A DNA stretch of 64,000 nt from Physcomitrium patens (Eukaryota; Streptophyta; Bryopsida; Funariales; Funariaceae): the NCBI RefSeq assembly GCF_000002425.4, contig NC_037270.1:3689834-3753833 (forward strand), read 5' to 3'. Positions within the stretch are counted from its first letter, which is position 1. Every line of letters begins with the position of its first letter. The position numbers and the translations under genes were made by a program. This document shows, piece after piece, positions 24,950-36,220 of the stretch. The notes beneath the pieces were generated by a model, which saw only the letters and a list, made by a program, of their open reading frames with translations, was not told where the DNA came from and searched no databases.

Positions 24950-25720
24950 CATCATAAACTAGCCTTTGTCAAACTAGCCAACTGAGCATTGATGGCCAAG
25001 CTAATCTTCTTACATACATCATTAAGGTTGCCTCTGGAAATCATGATCCGATCCTTTAATGTACGATGTAGATCTTCAAGCCATGATATTGTATAATGGC
25101 CATAATGGTAAATCTGATTAGTCTAAAGTTTCATAAACTTTGTATAATATGGAGACAATCAAATTATATTAACATATCTCATTACAACACTATCAAAATC
25201 ACATTTTAGGCCATTCATGGCTTCTTTGTACTCCTTGATATAGATTGTGTAGACCACTCTCTTCTATGTCATCATAAAGACCTCAAAAGCAATGGCATCT
25301 TAGATAATGGGCTTGACATTTGATAGTACATTTTTTTTAATGTGCCACAAGCATAGCAAATGCTATGTTCCAACATTTGGAAAGACAATGTCCATTACAT
25401 GCATCAATGAAGGCTCGCAATTGATCACGAAAACATATGGAAGCATTGATGTAAACACAAATAATATTTATTTTAGAGATCAAACATAGTTGTCTTCTTT
25501 CTCTGCATACATAAAGCAAAAACATAGCAAAAAAGACTGATTAATGCTTGTGTTGGTAGCAACATGAAGTAATGGCATTCAAAAGCAATTTTTCTTATAT
25601 GTTGATTCCAATAAGATAATGTTGAGTACATATTTATATTGGTGTGTCAGTTCAATTACCTTAGAAGGTGCAAAGAACAAGTGAAAAAGCCTACCATTGT
25701 TGTCTAATTTCTTTGTCTAG
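24950..25720 (-). pseudogene. MULE transposase remnant (several stops and frameshifts)
   Basis: Read on the minus strand, conserved blocks of the Mutator/FAR1-type transposase appear in the right order but in shifting frames. First comes GRLFHLFFAP (about 25,670-25,710). Then TYKKNC with MPLLHV and EKEDNY (about 25,490-25,605), corresponding to the family's TYKTN..MPLLHIVG..E.ENY block. The segment ending in VFPNVGT (about 25,370-25,440) and LCLWHIKKNV (about 25,325-25,365) match the DRELALMNA..VFP and HLLCLWHI.KNV blocks. Last is a LEDLHRTLKDR..SRGNL block (about 25,025-25,090), matching the ESAH..LK..SRGDL region. In-frame stops lie between blocks, so no functional enzyme is encoded. The N-terminal DNA-binding part was not recognised. 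Confidence 0.85.
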
Positions 25721-26507
25721 AAGACATTACTACTCTCTAATTCATCTAAGAGGACTTCTAAAGAAGTTTTGTTATTAAATTCTTCTCATTTCAAGGCATC
25801 TCAAAGGTTATATATATTCCTTCAAATGCATCTACTATTCAGATTCAATTGTATTATTATAATATAGACAACTTGAGAAGAGGCACCAACATCAAAGAAG
25901 TTTCAAATCTTTCAAATTTTGTTAGTTGACAAGTTTCTTATTGATAGATAGGCTGCCATATCAATGACTAGGCAGTAGTTGTGTTCTGCATTTACTACGT
26001 AAGATGTCCATGTTGCATCCTCTTCTCATGAGGTACATCATAGTTTGATTTAGAAGAGACACCAACATTATTTAGATGTGGTGGCTCAAATCATACCACT
26101 GATAGTATGCTTACATTGATGGACATAGCAAAGAAAGACAATGCATGTAAGTCTTGTATTAAAGAACGTGTGGTTGTGCATTTGTTAAAGTACAAATCCA
26201 TGACAATAGGCAAAATCTTTTAAGTTGGCCTCTCTTTCCTCTAGTATTACATAGATCCACTCAATAGATGGCTAAATTTGGTGCTATTGTTGTTGCATGT
26301 ATTGCGATGGTTGTAGGTACTTATTGAAAGGAAGAAAAAGGAAAAAGAATAATCCATTAATGAATACAAAAGCATAGTACATTGTGCCTTAGCAACAATG
26401 TATTACATACTTCTATTAATTTGTAAAAAATCCAAGAAACAAAAGCATGTGGAAGGGTGTGGAGTGCATGTGGGAAGCTTGTCATGGTGTAGTGTGGTTA
26501 AAGGGTG

Positions 26508-26856
26508 AGATTTGAGCATTTAAATCAAGGTTCAAGTTATTATCATATCATGGTTGAAATAGTTACCTTACTTTTTGTAAAAGCAAGAGAGAGAGAAAGA
26601 GAGAGAAAGAGAGAGCAAAAATGACATTTTTGTCAAATCATGATGCAAGTTCAACTAGTCTTTTATCAACTCTCTATAGAATTCTTTAATCAAATATGGA
26701 TCACTTGTTACGATCAAGTGACTTCTACATAATATTATAAAATATTGATGCCATTTGTTTAGTAGAGGGTTTTACTTACTTTTTGGCTGTGCAGTACATA
26801 AATGGTTATAATATAGGATCAATTTTGTAAAAAATCTAATCAATGCATCAATTTCC
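26508..26856 (-). repeat. Right terminal inverted repeat of the MULE
   Basis: The partner of the left repeat, slightly longer because it carries a purine (GA)n expansion (about 26,583-26,616) where the left copy has a short CTCTCTCTTTCAC segment. It is followed directly by a (TA)n tract at 26,857-26,884. Confidence 0.85.

Positions 26857-26884
<28 letters not shown>
26857..26884. repeat. (TA)n microsatellite at the right end of the MULE
   Basis: A TA tract beginning at the base after the right terminal repeat. The matching tract at 23,969-23,990 borders the left end. The pair is consistent with insertion of the element into one pre-existing TA repeat. Confidence 0.85.
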
Positions 26885-26888
<4 letters not shown>

Positions 26889-27208
26889 TTATATAATTCT
26901 TTTAATTGTTACATATATTTTGGTTTTTAATGCATTTTTATGTCTTGTTTATTTTATGACATACAAGTTTTGTTATATTGTAGTACATGTATTATGGTAT
27001 CTTCTCTCCTTCCCTCCCTTTTCAATAAAGTTGGTATTTAGTGTCATTGTTTTAGAGATATTTTTGCATGCATTACTTAGTAGTAGAGCATGTGGATAAG
27101 TTAAAGGATAAACCTATGAAATTTTGGAAAATCTAGAAAAGTATCCATGTGGATATTTTTGAGGATTTATAAATATTAAGAAAAAAAAGTACAATCAAAC
27201 CAATATTC

Positions 27209-27245
<37 letters not shown>

Positions 27246-30200
27246 AAATAAAAATATAGTAGTGCACATATATCAAGCATTTGGACAATATTATACCAAT
27301 CAAAATATTTAGGTTTTGCTTTGTTGTAGATGTTGATTGGAGTAGAAATACACAGTGTTGTGGAATTGGATGGATGGCAATATCAATCATTAAATTGTTT
27401 TTGAACAAGTGCATACTGAAAAAATATATTTTTGTATTTTCTTTTGATAGAGTGACTAAAAATTAAAGTTCCAACGTCAATTTAGTTATTATGAAAATTT
27501 TAGATATTGATGTTGGTAGCAACATTAGCATTTGTAATATAAAAAAATATTATAAAATAATATAATAATATATATAACTTTTTTTAATATTTTATTTATC
27601 TATTACATTGATATTTTGTATTATTATTATATTATGAATATTTAAAAACAGATAAATTCTATTGATATTATTTTTTAAATATTTTATTTTTCCATAATTT
27701 TTTTATATATAATATTCATGGAATCAAAATATTAGAAAATTATGTATATATAAGACATACTGTATATGTAATAACAAAATAAAAATAAGAATCAATATTG
27801 ATTATCACTTTGACTTTGAATTTTTTCAAATTAGATTATAATAAGAAAAAATTGTGTGTATTAATGTTTGTGATTTTTCTTAATTTTACTCTTTAAAAAA
27901 ATTAACATGTAAATAAATGAAAATAAATTAATATTTTTTTAGTAAGTATAAAAAATTTACTTATATAATAATTAATTATCTATATAACATAGTAAATATA
28001 ATAAGATATGAGTATTTGGTTTTTAAGATGTATTAAATGTTTAATATTATTTCTTAATATATGTGTTATTTATTATAGTTCTATGTGTAACAAATACCAA
28101 TAAATATTGCAAAATAAATCAATATTTTTTTTGATTATTAATAAAAAAAAAATATATTTATAAATTATTGTATATTTAATTATACTAATATAATTAATAT
28201 AATCATCTATATCAAAAAAAAATAGATATAATTTTTTAAAAAATTAAGTATAAAAATAGAATTAAAAATAAAAAAGAATAAAAATTATATTATAAAAACC
28301 ATGTTAATGAATAAATAAAATACATAAAATATATTTTATAATTTTTTATAATATCAAAGATATTTATATATATTTAATATATTATAAATATTTATAAGTA
28401 AAAAAGAATTAATTTTGCTATTATTCATGAATTTTTGAGATATCAAAAGTATTTGTGGTCTTTGTAAAAAATAATGATAATAATATGAAGATTTGTTTAA
28501 TTCCATCATATATAAATAAGAACCTTCAATTCTTTTATTTTTTTTTTTATTTTGAAACCGTAATTGTTTTGCATTCTCTACAACTATTTTTTTCGGCAAT
28601 CCAACCTCCTATAAGGTCCAAATTCTATTTTAATTTTTTTTTCTTGGTCCTAGTTTTTTCAATACTATATTATTATATTTGGATGTTTTTTTTAATTGAA
28701 TTAAATAGAAGTAGATAGAAACATGTTAGATAGATACTATTTTCTTTAAAAATAATCAAGTAAGTTTTTGTGATGTAGATTAAATCTTTAGATCTTCTTA
28801 AATATGTCACATTGCTTTTATTATATTTTAGTGTTTATTCAAGACTCTATAACTTTTATATATATGGCAATATTTATTATAGTTTGTTTTTATTTTGTAC
28901 CTAATTCTTTTTTGCTTATTCTCTTTCATTATAATAACATATAAGTGTATTATCTATTTAAAGTTCTATATAGATTTATATCTTCAAAATTTTTATTGAC
29001 TTCTACTGCCATTGCACCATATTTTTTGTTATTAAATGAATTTTTATCTACACCACTACACTTATAAATGCAATCAAACAAAAAATATATATATATGAAT
29101 TAAACACCCATTTTTTTGTTATCAAAGGAATTTTTATCTACACTACTACACTTATAAATACAATCAAACAAGAAACAATAAATATGAATAAAACATCCAT
29201 TGTTAGTTATTTTTTTATACTACAACTTTGCAAATTAATAAAAACATCTTTAATTTTTAGTTTTAGTGCCTATTTTTGATAATTAGTTTCTAATTACCTA
29301 ACCAATAGTTTTTTAGACACACTCTAATCAAGAAGATGTTATCAGCCAGAAAAGATTAGAAGATTCAGAAATAAAATTAGATCTTCTCAAAACATTGTGT
29401 ACTTGTTTACTCTGTGTGTTTGTAATAGATCTTAATAAGAAATCTATATAGTCAGCAAGGAAGACACTTTTATTATTTGGATTGATTTTTTCAAGAAAAA
29501 TAATTGTGTTAATTCCTTTAGAAACATTGTCTTAAAGAAAACATTAGCAAGTCTCTTATGGGCATTGTTTTACAATGCAATTGTTAATTGGAATTATCGT
29601 AAATAATTATTTTGTTAGCAAAGAAACAACTTTGTTTGCAAGATAAGTGTTAGTATTAATTTAATTGGTTTTGGATAATTACTTAAGAAGACTGCGTGGG
29701 GTTGAGAAGATGTTATTTGACTAAACCTTCTTATCTAATGGTTAGCTTGGTTGCCATTCCACAGCATTAAGTAGTTAGACTACAACTAATAGAAGAACTA
29801 GTTGTTGAGTAAAGATTATTGGCTACCAAAAGTCAAGATGTCTTAAAACTACAATTTGCACCTATTAGTATGAATGATAGGTTATTAATATTTTAATTTA
29901 AACATACAAATTGTTAACTAAATGATATTGGATTAAGTTACGCTTTGTCCTAACTTCCTATTTGGCAATATGCTTCTTTATATTCAAACTCTACAAAATT
30001 TGGCTGAAGCCTACTTGTAAGGAAACAACTAAACCAAAAATATAACATATCCTTGTTTAGCTTAAAACATTTTTATCTTGCAATTAAAATTGATAGTGTC
30101 TTCTTTGAATAAAACCATCTTTAAATATTCTCATTAATTGTTATATGTAATATAAAAGATTTATTATTTCTAGTTGAAGTTGGAATTGTCACAATAAAGA

Positions 30201-31129
30201 GTGATGCAATTAAGACATGCTTTATTTCAAACCAATACACATCTCTTTTGTTGCAGACAAAAAATATAGAATGAGATTTTAAATTTTTATTTCATCAATA
30301 AATAAAATATTTGATGATAATTATTTTAATTTGAAAATATTTATTATTAAACGACTTTTGGAAAAAAATTAGAAAATTTTAGAAATTATAATATTAAAAA
30401 ATCTTTAAAAAAAAACATCAAAATAATTAAATTTATAAAATTATAGTAATTTATCAAGATGGTTTTGAGCTAGTTTTTATTTTAATAGCAACCAATTTGG
30501 TTGTTCAACCTCAAATATTGTAAAAATTATAAAATTTGCAAACACTTCAAGTATAAGAAGAAAAAAAATTGCTAAATTAAATATAATTTGAAATCAACTA
30601 ATCTTATGGCACAAAAATTAAAAAAGTGTAGCTTTTTTATTTGTAATTTATGTTTCATTACATACAAAAATATTTGTAAAAACTCTAAATACAAAAATTT
30701 ATTAGCATAATATTTTGAAGCCATATCTAAAAAATAGTAAAATAATATTTATATACTTTTTAAGTTCTTAATTATATATATATAGATAAGAGATTGTTAA
30801 GTAAACATCTTTCTTTTACTTTGTAGACACTTCCTCCCTATGCCATATGTGCCTTTAAAAACATAGTATCTTTATTTTATATCAAAATATTTTAAAATAA
30901 AAATTTAATATTAGATTTTTCTAAATAAAATTAATAAATTTTTGAAAATAGATGAAAAATTGAATAAAAAATATTATAATTTTCTAAATTACTAATAATA
31001 AAAATAGTGCCAAAGAAAATTACACTCAAATATTTTATTGTAAATTCACCTTAAATTTATTTAATGTAAATAAAAGTTTTTTTTGTGTATATGTAAGATT
31101 TGTAGTACAAATGGATATCTATCTAGCAG

Positions 31130-31165
<36 letters not shown>

Positions 31166-32747
31166 AAAATTTAAGTATCATTTGTATGTAAAAAATTATT
31201 GTACTAAATATTATACAAGAAAAAATTATATTTAAATTTAGTAAATGTGAACGATAAATATGTAATTTTTTTAACATACAAAGACTTATTTTGGGTGCAT
31301 TGTGAATTTATTAGAATACATATTGGAACAAAAAAAACAAAGCATTGAAGAAAAAAAATATAAAGAATATTAAAGAATGTAGCAAAGAAAATAATTATTT
31401 ATTTAAAAATTATATGTATTTATATATAATTTTAATTTATGATATTAATAAATATCTTTTATTAAGAAAAATTCATGTATATTATCAAGAATGCTTTTTA
31501 ATTGGCATTGTTATTTTATATTAGCAAAAATGTATGTCAATATGTTTATATATATATAGGTATTAAGAAAATCAAATGTGTTAGTTGATTTATTATTTAT
31601 TTGTCATATATAAAATAGATGTGTATATAAATATATTTATAAGTAAATAACACTTAAATAAAATACTAAAATTATATACTTTAGAAGAAAAAATTAACAA
31701 TAATTTTTATTTTCATATCCTACAAAAAAATAAAATATGAAATATAAATTTAACATAATTTAAATTTATCTTGTAAAAAATTAATTAAAACATAAAATTT
31801 TGAGGTTCAATGTTCTTAAAATTATTACTAGTATACATTAGTATTAGACCAAGAATTGATAATATAACAAAAAGTAAAATGATTATTTTTATAAGAGTTC
31901 TTTTACTTTATAGTAATATTTGATATTAAAACTTAATAAAAAATAATACTACAGAAAAAAATATTATTAATATTTAATATTGAATCTTACTATAAAACAA
32001 AATGAAGAATGATATAGAATAATTATTTAATACTTTTAATAAGATATCTCAACAAAGTGATTTTTTGCAAAAGACTAATGGTAACAACAAATAAAAAAAT
32101 AGTATACAAAGATCTATATTTATATAATAATATTTTTTTATCAACTATTTTTAAAAAATAAATATTACAAAAGGAGATGAAATTCTCTATTTTTATGCAA
32201 ATGATATTATTTAAGATTAATATACAAATAATGTAATAATTTGTGGTTTATAATAATATTCAAAAAATTTGTTTGATCATATAAAATTATCAACTTGATA
32301 TTTCTAAAATATGTTTTCTATGAATTTTAGTTTTTAAAAATAGTGGTTGAATATATTATTCTTTCTTTTAACTAAAGACCAATTTATTTTCACAAAGATT
32401 TTGTTGCTTTCCATACCTATTCTAAAAAGAAGTTGTAGTTATTTTTTATAGTTGTGATGCTATTATAATATCAAAGAATAAGATTCAATATATAATTAAA
32501 AAAAACTAAGAATATGATTAAATATAATAATTATTATATATTTTAATTATTTTATAAATTAAATTTAAACAATAAATCATATATGTATGTATTTATACAC
32601 TAAAAGATGGAATAATAAATGGTCTAATTTTTTAAAATTAAATTATATTAAAATATTAATCCAAAAGGCAATGAATATATAAAAACTAATCATAAAAAAA
32701 ATATAAGAATTGTTTTTATAAAATATTGACATATAAATTTATTAATG

Positions 32748-32787
<40 letters not shown>

Positions 32788-34080
32788 ATACTACTACTAT
32801 GGAAGTAGTTGGATATATGTATACTTATTATATGAATAGTATAATTAGATTACATTTAATATTTATTTTTTTTCTTTAATTCAACCAATTTTTTATAAAG
32901 ACAAGTGTCTAATATAGAGACCTAATTTTTTTTTAGAATTTTTAATATCTTCTTCATTTTTATATTTTAGAACCTTAGATATACAATTTGAGGTCTTTAA
33001 AATATGAATCAAAATCTAAAATTTTAAATTTTAAATAAATTAATTAATATTAATAATAATTACAAAGTTATATTTTTTGTTAATTTTTTAAATTTAATTA
33101 ATTTGAGAAGAAATGTACATTATAAACTTTATTTATTTATTTTAAAGTATTTTATTGAATGCTTAAAAATATGTTGAAATGATTAATAAGAGATTTTGAG
33201 TTTAGTTATTAAATAAATTCAAAGATTCTAACCAATCTGAGAATTATTTATTGCAATAATTTTTTTAGATTTATTGGGAAGTTATTACCTTCAAGAAAAT
33301 TAAGATGATCTTTAATTTTTTCCAAAAACATTATGAATATCAATAATAAAATTATTAATTTATTTTTTATTTTTTATTTTTTGCGAAATACATAAAAACA
33401 CAAATAAATTACTTTGGAACAATATAATAACTTGATGGTTTCTTTTAAATCAAATAAAATACTACTGAGTTTTACATGCTTATTTCTAATATATTTAAAG
33501 GTAATAAAATGATATAAAAAATATTTAGAATGGCAAAGATTTATAACAATACTGTAACCAGCTTTAAGATACAGAAAGATAATAAAAAAAAAAAAAAAAT
33601 TAAAAGAATTGTTCTAGCTTGGCACCACATATATTGATTTTGATTTAACATAATTAATATTATACAAAAATTAATGTTTACATCTTTAATTTTTTTATTT
33701 ATATTTAAGACAATCGTAAAAATCTGATTATTATATCTTTTATTCCAAGTGGTCAGAATATATATATTTTTTATTCATAATATCAGTTATAAAACTAGTC
33801 ACAAAAATTATATACATATATATATATATATATATATCATAATTTAAACAAAAAATAATTACTTAACCATAATAACATCTTAAAAAAATAATTTCCACAA
33901 ATTCACATTTTCTTTGGATTGCCCATTGAATCTTATATTTGTAAAACCTTAATATCCTAATCATTTACAACCATTACTAATCAACTTGTATCAAACCCAA
34001 GCTACAACATATTTCAATGTCCAATTTACTTTCAAGGTATTCAACAATTAATCGCCACCATGTATCAATTTCCCAATCTG
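26885..34080. other. AT-rich gene-free desert II
   Basis: About 7.2 kb of very AT-rich DNA with dense stops in every frame and TA tracts at 27,211-27,240, 31,133-31,162, 32,751-32,782 and 33,808-33,838. No open frame exceeds about 90 codons, and those present are low-complexity. A subsegment at about 29,270-30,250 is visibly less extreme and of higher complexity; it could be a later insertion such as a solo LTR, but no terminal repeats or target duplication were found. A tandem duplication at 29,021-29,199 is listed separately. Confidence 0.6.
29021..29199. repeat. Tandem duplication, two units of about 90 bp
   Basis: Unit one (29,021-29,110) and unit two (29,111-29,199) share long identical words, including GAATTTTTATCTACAC, CTACTACACTTATAAAT (one mismatch) and CAATCAAACAA. 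They differ by scattered substitutions and a short AT insertion in unit one. This is a local segmental duplication in the desert. Confidence 0.8.
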
Positions 34081-34089
34081 CAATCAAAA

Positions 34090-36220
34090 AATCAATCGCT
34101 CTCCATGCAGAAAAATCAAAGCGGCACTTCATTCATTAATTTATCAAATATGGCAAAACCAATCAAACAAGAAGAAAAAGAATAAGATGACAACGACAGC
34201 CGCGCGAGAGAAGACGTGGACGCGCGACCGCGTCATGTCCTCGACGGCAGCGACTTGCGTAGAGGCGGCAGGAAGAGCAGCAGGGTCGTCGCGGATGAGG
34301 GCGATGGCGATGGTGCCTGGTGGTAGTTGAGGTGGTGACGGAGAGCAAGCAAGTAAGCAAGCAAGCGCGACGCCACCATCTGGGCGCAAGATTCCTCGGC
34401 GGATACGGCTGATGGTGGTGGTGTTGGTGCAGCAAATGAGCAAGAAGTGATGCTGTGATTCGAATCCACCACTGCACAGTCACACCACTCCTGCCATCCT
34501 CCTCCTGGTGTCTATTCTTAGGCTTCTGCTGCGCAATCTTATCCGGTATACACTGCCGCAGTGTCAAGCTGCCGCATCACATCCTATGGGGAGGCCCCAC
34601 GCGGGTTCGCTGGCTGGGAAGATGCTCGCTGGCTCCTGCGTGCCACAGCGTCTGCACAACAGATATTCCGACCCCCCCTTTCTCGTTTTTTGTTGCCGGT
34701 CTTCGGTTCGGAGAACAGTGCTCTATTGCGAATACACGAGGAGAAATGACTTGAGCGTTTCCTTCTGACTGGCGCCACAGCCTCCTGGAATTGCTCGACA
34801 TAATGCCTATCCACAAGCATAGTCTTGGTCCATGCCATGGAATGAGGGAAGCTCGGCAAGTGGCTGATGGTCCGCAGGCGTTTCTGCTTGCTTCCAAGTG
34901 TTGCCGAAATCTCAGACTTGGCTGTCGCCAATGAACTTGCGTTTCCCTCTCTTAGTTATCAGCTCCACAATCAAGCAGCACAAGAGTCAACAAACGAGCC
35001 GCTTCTCAATAATAAAAAATGTAAAATTAATTATATATATATATATAATAAACTCAAAACGCAAGGAACGAAAACAAGTACCCATCGGAGGAGTTATCTC
35101 ATATTCTGTTCGTCGAGAGTCAATCCTTTTTGGATTGTTGGTTGAATAGAGAGCACAGACAGCATTGTTAAACGATAGCGCTTCATTAAAAACTTGACGT
35201 TCATTGGTCTGATTTTGTCATTCGCAACATTTGGAAAAAGTTAACTAAGTCTTGCTGTTTCAGTTGCGAGAATCTAGACATCGTGTGCTCTCCAGCTGCC
35301 TCATTGTCGCTGTAGTTACCGATGGTTACTGCCCATTCTTATCGGGATTTGCGATGCTGATTACCGGGCCAGGTGGGGTGGGGAGGGAGGAGAAACGGAG
35401 CCAGACCGGGGATGCGAGAAAGTAGACCCAGAGCCCATCATCCTTCATCGCGCGCGTTTATGGTGGTTTGTCGTATGGACTTAACCTGAACCAATCGATA
35501 GGGTTGATTGGGATCGCATCAGTTTATGAAGCTGAAGAAGCTCTTTGTTCATTCCCTGAACGATCGCTGGTTTCTGAAAAACTTAAGCGGTCGGGTTTGT
35601 GGGTACTTTTTTTTTTCTTCTTTCTTTTTTGTATTGCTGACGGTTGATGAAACGTAGACATTTTGAATTAGATATTTTTTTAACCTTAGTGTTTTGAGAC
35701 TTTTCATGAGAGGTGGTGTGAGTGATTTTGCGCTAGGCTTGGTAGTTGTGGGAGTGAGGTTGATCGATCGCGACGAGGAGGAGGAGCAGGAGCAGGAGGA
35801 GGCGGAGGAAGAGGTTTCGATTCGGATCGAGGCTGTATGATACCGGGGAAAAATGGTGGCGTTGTTTTGACGTTCCGGGGTGGTGGAGTAGGAGTTATTG
35901 CTGGATCGAGGAGGGAGAAGAATTGGAGAAGTCGGCGAGGAATCGAGGAGGTGAATCCGCTGGAGAAGAGTGACCATGCCTGTGTACACCAGGGGGTCGC
36001 GACGCCGTTGCTGTCTCCCCGGTGTCTGGAGGAGGCATTGGGAGCATTCGCAGCCCGACACTTTGTGAACATCCTCGGTTGTGAGTTAGATTGGATTGGA
36101 GTTTTGTTGCAGACCTCTGCGTGAGATCAACCGATCGATCGATCGATCTGTAAATCATTCGGGAGGTACTGTGCGTTCTTGTAACGGCGACGAGTTGAAA
36201 ATTGTGCGTGGAATCAGTAC
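34090..36220. other. Upstream region of the ACT-domain kinase; presumed promoter and 5' UTR
   Basis: Composition rises sharply at about 34,190 and stays gene-like to the start of the kinase gene at 36,221. The last 500 bases contain purine-rich GAGGAG repeats (about 35,775-35,815) and a GATC tandem at 36,132-36,148, as often seen in long plant 5' leaders. An ATG-initiated 95-codon frame at 35,837-36,124 would be an upstream ORF if the leader extends that far. Overlapping open frames at 34,144-34,930 on both strands have no recognised domain. Confidence 0.4.

Larger units (their letters stand above)
23991..26856 (-). mobile_element. Decayed Mutator-like element (MULE) with long terminal inverted repeats
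   Basis: The left end (23,991-24,325) and the reverse complement of the right end (26,508-26,856) align over their whole length at clearly high identity. Shared words include AATTGATGCATTGA, CAAAATTGATCCTA, AAACCCTCTACT, CATCATGATTTGACAAAAA and AAGTAAGGTAACTATTTCAA. Between them the minus strand holds a broken MULE transposase (separate entry). Long TIRs plus this transposase are diagnostic of plant Mutator-like elements. Total length is about 2.87 kb. Both outer ends abut (TA)n tracts, which hides any 8-11 bp target-site duplication and suggests insertion into a TA microsatellite. The element is inactive by inspection. Confidence 0.88.

Noticed and set aside
34440..34475. tRNA-like T-loop word ATTCGAATCC
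   Set aside because: No matching T-stem, anticodon arm or acceptor stem could be built around it.
34144..34931. Several overlapping frames of 80-134 codons upstream of the ACT-domain kinase
   Set aside because: They lie in different frames on both strands, with Ser/Pro/His-rich low-complexity content and no recognised domain.
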